Assembly: GCF_014163735.1 (NCBI RefSeq)
Contig: NZ_JACJDV010000011.1
Span: forward strand, 36,302 to 100,301
Length of the DNA stretch: 64,000 bases
Direction of reading: 5' to 3'
Source of the DNA: Shewanella sp. SR44-3
GTDB lineage: Bacteria; Pseudomonadota; Gammaproteobacteria; Enterobacterales; Shewanellaceae
A program made the position numbers and the translations under genes. The notes beneath the pieces were generated by a model. The model was not told the DNA's origin and ran no database searches. It worked only from the letters and a program-made list of their open reading frames with translations. Below, piece by piece: positions 30,136-38,365 of the stretch (position 1 is its first letter; each line of letters begins with the position of its first letter).

Positions 30136-30468
30136 ATGATGATGCAGCAGCATTTACCCGCTTTTGACACTCAGTTTAGTTTAGGATTTAGCCCCCATAA
30201 TTATCCATTTTTAATTGATAATAGTTACGCTAACGACACTTGTGTCAGCTTCTATTTTAAACAAGCTGGCCAATACAACATATTATGGGTAGATCATGAA
30301 CAGCCGAGCGAGCGCGAAATAGCAGGTGCGCGTTACACTATCGAGTCGGCCACCAATGAAGGCACTGATGAGTATCCGGAAATCTATGCAGGGTCTGAAG
30401 CCGTTAGCCTTTTTGAGTGCGAAAAACCTGAACACCTTATCGCTTATCTTAATCAAATATCCTTGTAG
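30136..30468 (+). CDS. hypothetical protein
   Basis: I do not recognise this 110-residue protein. It has CGGAG upstream of tandem ATGs (30136 and 30139) and a TATAAT about 27 bases before. It is acidic and aromatic, predicted cytosolic, with no signal peptide, membrane segment or metal motif; a stretch QAGQYNILWVDHEQPSEREIAGARYTIES suggests beta structure. It lies between the island edge and the methyltransferase and may belong to the host or the island. Confidence 0.55.
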   Translation: MMMQQHLPAFDTQFSLGFSPHNYPFLIDNSYANDTCVSFYFKQAGQYNILWVDHEQPSEREIAGARYTIESATNEGTDEYPEIYAGSEAVSLFECEKPEHLIAYLNQISL

Positions 30469-30509
30469 TAAACCCACCCACCACATCGCCCTCTGCAACA
30501 CGCCGTAAA

Positions 30510-30574
30510 CCCATCCATGGGGGCTTGACGAAAACATCCTGTTTTCAACAGTTGCCTATGCCAACATGGCAGGC
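30510..30574. repeat. cluster of three adjacent hairpins
   Basis: Three hairpins follow each other: CCCA-tcca-TGGG (30510-30521), GAAAAC-atcct-GTTTTC (30530-30546) and GCCTATGCC-aacat-GGCAGGC (30554-30574). The organisation looks like a BIME/REP-type intergenic element. No second copy was found in the window. Confidence 0.55.
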
Positions 30575-30721
30575 TCTAGCAGTTTCATCTTAATCAATCC
30601 GGAGAATCAACCTCAGTATCATCACCTCTAATGTTTCAAGAAGCCTATGTGACTCATAGTCCGTGGATTTCCTTGTCTATTACGGCGACAATAAAGCATA
30701 GATTTTATTGGAGCTAACACC

Positions 30722-30934
30722 ATGTGGGATGATCCATATACAGCAGTGATTGAAGAGACTATTAATGGTTTTGAGGTTTATATCGAACCCAATCCCGACC
30801 AATACCGAGGAGGCTATCTTTGGTCAGTCTCCAAAGATGGGGAAGAGTTAGATACAGGCTTGGAGTTCAGCCTTGAACACGCTTTAACCAGTGTAAACCT
30901 TTGTATTAACTATTTTGTCCTTGGGAGCGAATAA
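30722..30934 (+). CDS. hypothetical protein
   Basis: This 70-residue acidic protein starts MWDDPYTAVIEETINGFEVYI and has no recognisable motif, signal or membrane segment. TTGGAG lies nine bases upstream of the ATG, giving a good start. It ends about 100 bases before the methyltransferase gene and could be an island passenger. Confidence 0.5.
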   Translation: MWDDPYTAVIEETINGFEVYIEPNPDQYRGGYLWSVSKDGEELDTGLEFSLEHALTSVNLCINYFVLGSE

Positions 30935-30969
30935 AACAAACTTAATATCGATAGATCACCATTCAATGA

Positions 30970-30997
30970 TTGATAGCTTTGACATACCTGGTATGAT
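30970..30997 (+). promoter_or_regulatory. promoter with overlapping inverted repeat before the methyltransferase
   Basis: TTGATA and TATGAT are separated by 16 bases, each matching five of six consensus positions. The inverted repeat CATACC-t-GGTATG (30983-30995) covers the spacer and the -10, so a bound protein would block transcription. Its centre contains CCTGG. Confidence 0.65.
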
Positions 30998-31033
30998 TGC
31001 ACACAATTATAGTTAGGTTAAGTGCGTTAAATT

Positions 31034-32578
31034 ATGAAAGCTGGTGTTCTTGTTATTGATCTCTTCGCGGGACCTGGCGGACTAGGTGAAGGGATTTCTT
31101 CATGTACTGATGAAAAAGGCCATAAGCCATTTCAAATCGGCATATCTGTAGAAAAAGAACCTTCAGCACACAAAACACTTACCACTAGAGCTTTATTTAG
31201 AAAGCTTGCTAATAATCCTGCGGCTAAACAACATTATTACGATTATGTTCAAGGTAAAATTAGCCGAGAGCAATTGTTTACTTTCCACCCTGATGAAGCC
31301 CAAGCCGCACAGGAAGAAACGCTGGAAGCACCTCGAGCTTTAGGCCAAGACAATGAGTTAATTCATGCTCGAATCAGAGAACTTGTAAGCCAGCATAAAG
31401 GGCCAAAAGTCGTGATTGGCGGCCCACCATGTCAAGCCTATTCATTAGCTGGACGCTCAAGAAATGCCGGTATCAAAGACTATAAAGCAGAAAAAGATGA
31501 GCGTCATTTTCTGTATATGGAATACTTGAAAGTACTCACTATCGCGCAACCAGACATTTTTGTAATGGAAAATGTTAGAGGTATTTTGTCTGCAAAATTG
31601 AATGGTAAAGTGATGTTCCCACAGATACTTAAAGATCTGAGGAACCCTGGGCGGGTAACTAAAATAAAAGATACTGCAAACTATAGAATATATTCTTTAG
31701 TCGTTGATGCTGATAATCCCAAAAATCCTCAATACCCTAATTCTGCAGATTTTTTAATTCGATCGGAACAATATGGCATACCTCAAGCGAGACACAGAGT
31801 CATTTTGCTTGGTGTGCGTGATGATATTGAGGCGATACCACAAGCCCTAAAGAAAGCTAAAGAAGCTATAACAGTTAAATCGGTACTTGGTGATCTCCCG
31901 CCCTTAAGAAGTGGATTTTCCAAGCAAAAAGATGACACAACTCAATGGCAACACACTATCACTAAGCACTCAACGCAACTGATAACATTATTTCAAAAGC
32001 ACTACCCATTAGAAGCAGTCAAAGCGTTAGATTTGACACCTCTTTCGAATTTACCGCGTTCTTCAACTATCCATGCTGATATTGATAATTGTCAAATCCC
32101 TCAACCATTACAAGACTGGCTAATAGATGATGACTTAGGATATGTGCTAAACCATGCAACTCGTGGACATATTGAGGCTGATTTATTGAGATACGCATTT
32201 TGTGCTGCACACGCACAATTAAATAATGGAGTATCACCTAAATCACGTGACTTCCCTGAAGAGCTAGCTCCAGAGCATAAAAACTGGACAACTGGCACTC
32301 ATGCAGATCGTTTCAGGGTTCAATCTGCCAATAAATATGCCACAACTGTAACCAGTCATATCTCGAAAGACGGCCATTATTTTGTGCATTACGATCCAAA
32401 GCAATGCCGCAGTTTAACGGTACGTGAAGCCGCAAGATTACAAACATTTCCAGATAATTACATTTTCGAAGGGACAAGAACACAGCAATATGTCCAGGTA
32501 GGAAATGCAGTACCGCCGTTTTTGGCGCAGCAAATTGGTGAAGTTGTTTTACAATTATTATCCATTGAATCTTTTTAA
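31034..32578 (+). CDS. DNA (cytosine-5)-methyltransferase of a restriction-modification-like system
   Basis: The 514-residue enzyme has the 5mC methyltransferase motifs in order: I FAGPGGLGEG (11-20) for AdoMet, IV GGPPCQAYSLAGRS with the catalytic Cys133, VI MENVRG, VIII QARHRVILLG, and X QVGNAVPPFLA near the end. About 110 residues separate motif I and IV, longer than in Dcm. A target-recognition region spans roughly 260-430, so the site cannot be read from sequence. It faces the four-gene operon at 32627-39863 with only 48 bases between stops, and presumably protects host DNA from that operon's nuclease. Confidence 0.92.
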   Translation: MKAGVLVIDLFAGPGGLGEGISSCTDEKGHKPFQIGISVEKEPSAHKTLTTRALFRKLANNPAAKQHYYDYVQGKISREQLFTFHPDEAQAAQEETLEAPRALGQDNELIHARIRELVSQHKGPKVVIGGPPCQAYSLAGRSRNAGIKDYKAEKDERHFLYMEYLKVLTIAQPDIFVMENVRGILSAKLNGKVMFPQILKDLRNPGRVTKIKDTANYRIYSLVVDADNPKNPQYPNSADFLIRSEQYGIPQARHRVILLGVRDDIEAIPQALKKAKEAITVKSVLGDLPPLRSGFSKQKDDTTQWQHTITKHSTQLITLFQKHYPLEAVKALDLTPLSNLPRSSTIHADIDNCQIPQPLQDWLIDDDLGYVLNHATRGHIEADLLRYAFCAAHAQLNNGVSPKSRDFPEELAPEHKNWTTGTHADRFRVQSANKYATTVTSHISKDGHYFVHYDPKQCRSLTVREAARLQTFPDNYIFEGTRTQQYVQVGNAVPPFLAQQIGEVVLQLLSIESF

Positions 32579-32584
32579 AAAGAT

Positions 32585-32613
32585 GGCGGTATATTACTAA
32601 AAATTTCACCGCC
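32585..32613. terminator. weak hairpin between the methyltransferase and AIPR genes
   Basis: GGCGGT at 32585-32590 pairs with ACCGCC at 32608-32613 in the 48-base convergent gap. The loop is long and AT-rich, so it may terminate in both directions but weakly. Confidence 0.4.
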
Positions 32614-32626
32614 AATATTTATTACA

Positions 32627-34705
32627 TCATTTACCATTCAAAGCTGTAAAACCTTCTACTTTCAACTTCTTAAGCGCCTCAATCGCAATTTCACATTGCT
32701 TTGGTGATGGTATTTTTAAAGGAATTGCTGCACAAATTTCAATAATACTATTCTCCCTGGGTGTGAGCATTCCTCGCTCTTTTGCCCAGCTTTTAGCATC
32801 ACTCCAAAACTCTTTACCTAGATTAAAAACTTCAAGCTCTACATTTATACTGTCATCTAACGCCTTTTCAGCTTTTACTTCTCTAACTTTTTCATCGGCT
32901 AGCTCTGAAGGAATGATTACACTTCTAAAGGTGTCGTTAAGAAGAGATTCACTCTCCGTTAATCTTTGCCAGCAAAGTGGTTTCTTTGCCCATTCACTGA
33001 AGTTCCTAATTCCTTCTGGAGGGGTAGTGATAATATTTTGAGCCAACTTTCCAGCTATCAACAATGAGGTTTTTAATGCATCTGGGATTTGTTGCATTTT
33101 CCAGATAAGGTCAAGATCTATAACCATAGTTACGCTTTTAGCATCATGTACAAGCTTTGAAATTGCATATGTTACAATATTGGCTCGATAACCACCTTCG
33201 TACCATTCCGCTGAAGAAACAAGCTTTTCAGTTTCCCTGAACATGATAGTTTTAGCAATCAACCTCTTAAACCAAACCTCATTAAAAGCAGAACCCTCTT
33301 TCCCCCAATTCTTACCTATTTTTTTAGCAAACTCTGAGAAGTTTTTTTGTGCACCAAGGCTTACAATATGGGGACAACACAACCAAGTATTTTCATATTT
33401 TGCCAGATCAGTTTTAGTAAAAAACTGTTTCCTTGGGTATTCTTTATCAAATTTTGTGCGTTCAGTTTGCGTTCTTCTACTTCTTTCATCTGCAAATTGG
33501 CCTCTAGCTCGCTCATAAAACCATTTTGTTTCTCGATAACTGTCTGAACCTGCGGGGGATAAAATGCGTCGAGATAATTCCTCGATACGTATATGAAATG
33601 GGTGATTAGCAAAAAAATCAGCAGCATTTACTTTATTCTGACTGTTTGCATATTCAGATATTCTTGGAACAACTTCTTCAGAACACTCTTTAGGAGTTAG
33701 AGTTAACTTCATTTGCACGAATACTTGTTGAATTTGTTCTTTGAGAGTTTTACTCGCTGTATATAAAGACGCGGTAGTCTGGCCACCATTAACTATTTGA
33801 AGATTATTAACACTAGTTAATTGATAGCCAGTCTCTGTTTTTTCTATCTCAACACTATCAGCCGTTGCACTTAACCCATTGTTATAAGAAAAAAACATAT
33901 GAGGTTCATCGCGAATGGTATCCCGTATTCCTTTATTCACTTTCCCCCTAACTTGGAGGAAACTCCTAACATTAGCTTCGAGCAGCCTAGGCCCCCATTT
34001 ATCATAAATTTCAGCAAGCTGTTTTCCTGGAATGACTGCAAGGTAACTCTCAAGTGCATCGTTACCGCCAGATGCTTTGAGTAAAGGTATACCGCCGCCA
34101 AAATCTTCTTTAAAATTAATGACTGTGTCAGCTCTAACTTGCCCTTGCTCCATAAAACGCTTAAGACGCTTAATATCCCAAATGCTTAATGTTATTGGCT
34201 TTCCGTCGATAACTTCAAAGTTATCTGCATCTGTTCTTGCTCTATAGTCACCGTTAGAAACGATAATAAATTTAACTTTTTCTACGCTATACCATGTTGC
34301 TTTAATTAAATCAGCAAGGCCGAAACCGGGACTAGTTTCCTCAAGCTTATCTCTAAATCGGTCATCTAAACTCGCGTTTAAAAACCTAAAAAGCTTTTGA
34401 GATAATTTTTGTGCATGCTCTTTATATAAGGGACGTATTTCTTTATCTAAAGTGAAATCACACAAAATTAAACTAAGGATCCCATCACTTTCTCTAGGGT
34501 CTCCCCCATAACCATCAATCTGCGCAATACCACGTGAATATGAACTTTCATGAAAAGCTCTGTTTGCGTTTTCGATTTCCCCCGCTTCACTCAGTAGATC
34601 ACCTGCTTTTTCAAAGAATGCTTCTACTGTTACTAGGCCCAATGCATCAGCATCGCCTTGCACATCAGCTATAAACTGGAGATTGAATTCTGCTAATTCT
34701 GTCAT
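32627..34705 (-). CDS. AIPR family protein (abortive phage-resistance type)
   Basis: About 692 residues. The central part with FFSYNNGLSATADSVEIE and SVNNLQIVNGGQTTASLY is the signature of the AIPR domain, first seen in abortive phage infection proteins. It is the last gene of the defence operon. The ATG at 34705 lies two bases after the upstream stop; a GTG at 34717 would overlap by ten bases. No membrane segment is visible. Its biochemical role is unknown; in this operon it may modulate the nuclease or sense infection. Confidence 0.82.
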   Translation of the reverse strand: MTELAEFNLQFIADVQGDADALGLVTVEAFFEKAGDLLSEAGEIENANRAFHESSYSRGIAQIDGYGGDPRESDGILSLILCDFTLDKEIRPLYKEHAQKLSQKLFRFLNASLDDRFRDKLEETSPGFGLADLIKATWYSVEKVKFIIVSNGDYRARTDADNFEVIDGKPITLSIWDIKRLKRFMEQGQVRADTVINFKEDFGGGIPLLKASGGNDALESYLAVIPGKQLAEIYDKWGPRLLEANVRSFLQVRGKVNKGIRDTIRDEPHMFFSYNNGLSATADSVEIEKTETGYQLTSVNNLQIVNGGQTTASLYTASKTLKEQIQQVFVQMKLTLTPKECSEEVVPRISEYANSQNKVNAADFFANHPFHIRIEELSRRILSPAGSDSYRETKWFYERARGQFADERSRRTQTERTKFDKEYPRKQFFTKTDLAKYENTWLCCPHIVSLGAQKNFSEFAKKIGKNWGKEGSAFNEVWFKRLIAKTIMFRETEKLVSSAEWYEGGYRANIVTYAISKLVHDAKSVTMVIDLDLIWKMQQIPDALKTSLLIAGKLAQNIITTPPEGIRNFSEWAKKPLCWQRLTESESLLNDTFRSVIIPSELADEKVREVKAEKALDDSINVELEVFNLGKEFWSDAKSWAKERGMLTPRENSIIEICAAIPLKIPSPKQCEIAIEALKKLKVEGFTALNGK

Positions 34706-34707
34706 TT

Positions 34708-35658
34708 CTAAAAGCACTCTCGAATAGATTCAAAAATATTGTTACTCAATTGAAAAGGGGTGCAGGCATCTAAAGATATTGAGTATCTTGCATTTTGCAC
34801 TCCCAGTGGTAACGGGCAGGGTATCCTTGGAAAACCATCTATCACCTCAAAGTAAGAAGTAGATCGTATCAGCCAACGACGGTCATCGTATTTATTTTGA
34901 GGATCATAACCAGTTGAATAAATTACATCTTCCCATTTAGTATAAATATGGTGTTCTTCTTGAAATAAAGAGTCAGTCAAATTTACATAGTCATGAAGTG
35001 TAATGCCTTCAGGCACAATGGCAGACTCTACATTTGTCACATTTAGAAAAAGACGCCCACCATCAAAATCTGCTAACTGATCTGCTGATGAAATAGAAAC
35101 TGAAGGAACTGCAGCACTTCTTCTAGTTTTTACTTCAACACAGCATCCAATAAATTCAAAATCTTTTGGAGCTCCCGAAGGCCCCTTCCAAGCCTCAATC
35201 GCCGTATTAGCTCCAAAAGTAACTACTAAATCTCGCAGAAAAGCTAACTCACCAATAAGGCCTCGTTGTTCTTCAACAGAAAGGCCGTCCGAATGTCCAG
35301 CTCGCAGAAGGTGGTGCCACCTTTTCGTGCGATGGATGACTCTAGACAATGCTTCATCAAGATTTTTAGCTTCCTCACCTGATTTAACGACATCCCTGCA
35401 AAGAGTTTCAAAAAGCTCTGCTTGACTGCTTTCTTTGAGTGCGATTACAAGTGCCAATCGTCCTGATATTATTCTGAAACTAGCAATGATATTTTTGAGT
35501 TCAGGAAGCTTAAGCTTACTTTCTGGCTCAGTTGGAAGTCTAAGCATGAGTCCTGGCATTCCGTTTTCAACAACAACCCAGAAAAAATCATAGTGGCCAT
35601 TGTTATTTACTCTTCTGGCATTACTGGGATCTAAGCCTTTCCAAGGAGAGTTATCCAT
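34708..35658 (-). CDS. PD-(D/E)XK nuclease-fold protein (DUF4420-like)
   Basis: This 316-residue protein shows a PD-(D/E)XK core: Glu137 in GLIGELAFL, Asp166 in PKDFEF, and Glu175-x-Lys177 in CVEVKTRR. This matches the DUF4420 family of predicted restriction endonucleases found with Z1 and GHKL ATPases. It overlaps the Z1 gene by eight bases and has GAGG before its ATG, so it is translationally coupled. It is the most likely DNA-cutting subunit of the system. Confidence 0.8.
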   Translation of the reverse strand: MDNSPWKGLDPSNARRVNNNGHYDFFWVVVENGMPGLMLRLPTEPESKLKLPELKNIIASFRIISGRLALVIALKESSQAELFETLCRDVVKSGEEAKNLDEALSRVIHRTKRWHHLLRAGHSDGLSVEEQRGLIGELAFLRDLVVTFGANTAIEAWKGPSGAPKDFEFIGCCVEVKTRRSAAVPSVSISSADQLADFDGGRLFLNVTNVESAIVPEGITLHDYVNLTDSLFQEEHHIYTKWEDVIYSTGYDPQNKYDDRRWLIRSTSYFEVIDGFPRIPCPLPLGVQNARYSISLDACTPFQLSNNIFESIRECF

Positions 35659-38365
35659 TTAACTCATCCTCAGCCCCTTCATCAGTGTCGTCCTCACCAT
35701 AAAGCTCTTTATAGCGCTGAGTGTTAACGATATATGCAACCTTTTCTGAGGCTTTTTTTGAGATAGGTAGGCTAATTCCCCATGCTACAACAGGCTCATT
35801 TGGAAGTAATGCAGCTTCCTTATAGTTTTCTTTACCTTTCGGAGCAATTGCCTGTACAAAATGCAAAACAAATAAAGGCTTAGTTCTCACTTGCCGGTAT
35901 ATTGAATCAGGATAATTACTCTTTAAGTTATCCTTTTCATAATTATTTTCAGCAATAAGGGCCATATCAGGATCGACACCAGCTTTTTCGATTCCTCGTG
36001 ATGCGACCCTCATTTTTTTGCCACTAAAAGACATAAATCCATGTTGCAAATCATCGAGATTAACGGCTCGATTAGTAGGGACTATATTAACTCCGAGAGT
36101 TGAGTCTGCCTCTCCCTTTTGTAAACTAGGGATCAATAGGTCCCATGATGCTAATTCATCTTCTTTACGTGCACTAATATAACTCCGTACTGGAGCCGTT
36201 GCTGTCATCACACTTTCCGGAACATTACTCCAGCCAACTAGAAAGTCATCGATATAAGTGACAGGTAAATCATGAACCAATAAGCCCCACTGAGTCTTTT
36301 TTATGTCAAAGCCATCATGTTTCAATTTTGAAATTAGCACCTTAGCCGCAATTAGGTTCGTATTTAACTCTGCCTTATTTGTATGGACCTTCGCTGTTTC
36401 TATAAACTTATTTGATAGCCCTATAAGAGTTGTAACCTCTCTCCCTGCTCCCATCTTATTTTTAGCAGTTACTAATAATGAGGCAGGATGACTGCGAACT
36501 GCGAGACCAAAATCTTCAGGCGTTGCTTTAGCCTGTTCCATTAATTTTAGTTCAGCATGAAGCTCTTCTGCTGCGTTAGCTATAAATGCATACCACCCCA
36601 TCGCGTCATCAGGCATCCAGATACGGCATAGATCTTCGTATCCATTTCTATAGCCGAACCACCGTCCCATCTGCATCAACGTGTCGTACATCATGGTATT
36701 ACGCAAAAACCATGTGACAGTTAGCCCTTCAAGTGTCAATCCCCTAGATAATGAGAAACCACCTACAGCAATGACAGTTTGCCCTCTTTCACCTGTCTCT
36801 GAATAATTTAAATCATTGGCCTTGCTGTTTACTTCAACAACTTTGGCTGACGCTATTGAATCAAAAATTGAACATTGGATATCTGCCCACCTAAATTCGG
36901 TATCAGCATACTCTCTATCCCATACATCAAAGATGGCTTTTATTTCAGGATCATTTAATGCATTAGAAGATGAGGAATTCATCCTTAGAGAGTTTTGAAT
37001 GCGTTCTAGTGCTTCATGAAGTCGATTTCTCAGTTTGCTCTGAACAGCGGTGAATCGGCTAGCATTAACTAGCATGGAACAGTGTGAAGTGGATTGGCCC
37101 CTTAAGTTTCTAATTGCACGTGATAAAAGGAAAGCGCGTAATGCAAATAAAAGTGAACTAGGTAATTGAATTAAGTCATGGTCAATCTTATGTTTTATCG
37201 GAAAAATATCTTCATTATCAGAAATATCACGTAACCACGTAGGTTCCCCTTCATCAGGTAACCCATCGATAAAGATTTTCTTGTGCCCAAAATAGTTGGT
37301 AGGAGCATCTAAGCCGATGATAAAATCTTTAGGAAACAAGTCTTGCTCGTGTATCTCATGGGTTTCATCCGGATCTATGAAGATATTTGCAAAAGGTGTC
37401 GCTGTATAACCCACGTAACAACTTCGATGGAACATCTTCAAAAGATCACGTATTTGACCATTAATTTTTGTTACAAGCTGATTACTGTACTTAGTATTAA
37501 TCGATGCATTATCAGCCTCATCATCAATCAACAACATTGGTTGATCTATCATTTCTCTATCACCGCGAGCACTATTATCCTTGAGCCATTCCAGCAAGTT
37601 TTTAAGTGTACTGTGATTTTTCTTTATGACTAAAACAACAGGCACTCTATACGAATCTATTTCGCTGGTATTTGTTGAGGCTGTAGGTTTATTAAAATCT
37701 CTTGTAATGTTTGTTAGGCTTACTGGGGTTCGACTTTGATCAAACAAGCCAACACCTATAACATGTTTTGCATTCCCACTTTTCTTATCAGATACCTTGC
37801 CTGTATCACGACCAATAAAACCTTCATCAATTCGAGCTTGAGTTTGATTACGTAGGTTATTGTGTATTCCTGCTACAACAATAATAAGGCGGTAACCTGC
37901 ATCAGCAGCTTTACAAATTAAGCCTGTATAATTTGCAGTTTTTCCACTTTGAACATGGCCAACGACCATCCCTCGTCGATCCCAGGGCGTATGCTCTTTA
38001 GGGTTTCCTAAGCGACCAAGTAACTTATCCGTTACGATGTCTGTACCCGTTACTACATCTCTTGGTAAGCCACTTTGCAACAGCAGTTTCTCGTATCTTT
38101 TCCAGTAAAATGGTTCAATATTTGATTTTGCATCATCTAACCATGGCTTAAACTCTTTACTATCAACAACTGAACCTAGCCCAACATTAATACCTTGCTT
38201 TGATTCGACCTCTCGCGCTATTGATTCAATATCTTCCTCACTAAGAGTAAGGTCAACAATAGCTGCAATTCCTTTTACAAAGCTTCTCAATTCATCTTCT
38301 GATTTACGGGGTTGATTAAAGAGCCCAGATTCAACCATGTTTAATACTTGTTGTCTGCTATTCAT
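35651..38365 (-). CDS. Z1-domain superfamily II ATPase/helicase-like protein
   Basis: The 904-residue protein has Walker A GHVQSGKT (136-143), the DEAD-like Walker B LLIDDEAD with DDEAD at 281-285, motif III-like VGYTATPFAN and a motif VI-like QMGRWFGYRNGYEDLCRIW. These identify the Z1 superfamily II ATPase family linked to restriction systems. AAGGAAAAGG precedes the ATG, and it overlaps the ATPase gene before it by eight bases. It probably translocates on or remodels DNA for the nuclease subunit. Confidence 0.85.
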   Translation of the reverse strand: MNSRQQVLNMVESGLFNQPRKSEDELRSFVKGIAAIVDLTLSEEDIESIAREVESKQGINVGLGSVVDSKEFKPWLDDAKSNIEPFYWKRYEKLLLQSGLPRDVVTGTDIVTDKLLGRLGNPKEHTPWDRRGMVVGHVQSGKTANYTGLICKAADAGYRLIIVVAGIHNNLRNQTQARIDEGFIGRDTGKVSDKKSGNAKHVIGVGLFDQSRTPVSLTNITRDFNKPTASTNTSEIDSYRVPVVLVIKKNHSTLKNLLEWLKDNSARGDREMIDQPMLLIDDEADNASINTKYSNQLVTKINGQIRDLLKMFHRSCYVGYTATPFANIFIDPDETHEIHEQDLFPKDFIIGLDAPTNYFGHKKIFIDGLPDEGEPTWLRDISDNEDIFPIKHKIDHDLIQLPSSLLFALRAFLLSRAIRNLRGQSTSHCSMLVNASRFTAVQSKLRNRLHEALERIQNSLRMNSSSSNALNDPEIKAIFDVWDREYADTEFRWADIQCSIFDSIASAKVVEVNSKANDLNYSETGERGQTVIAVGGFSLSRGLTLEGLTVTWFLRNTMMYDTLMQMGRWFGYRNGYEDLCRIWMPDDAMGWYAFIANAAEELHAELKLMEQAKATPEDFGLAVRSHPASLLVTAKNKMGAGREVTTLIGLSNKFIETAKVHTNKAELNTNLIAAKVLISKLKHDGFDIKKTQWGLLVHDLPVTYIDDFLVGWSNVPESVMTATAPVRSYISARKEDELASWDLLIPSLQKGEADSTLGVNIVPTNRAVNLDDLQHGFMSFSGKKMRVASRGIEKAGVDPDMALIAENNYEKDNLKSNYPDSIYRQVRTKPLFVLHFVQAIAPKGKENYKEAALLPNEPVVAWGISLPISKKASEKVAYIVNTQRYKELYGEDDTDEGAEDELNG

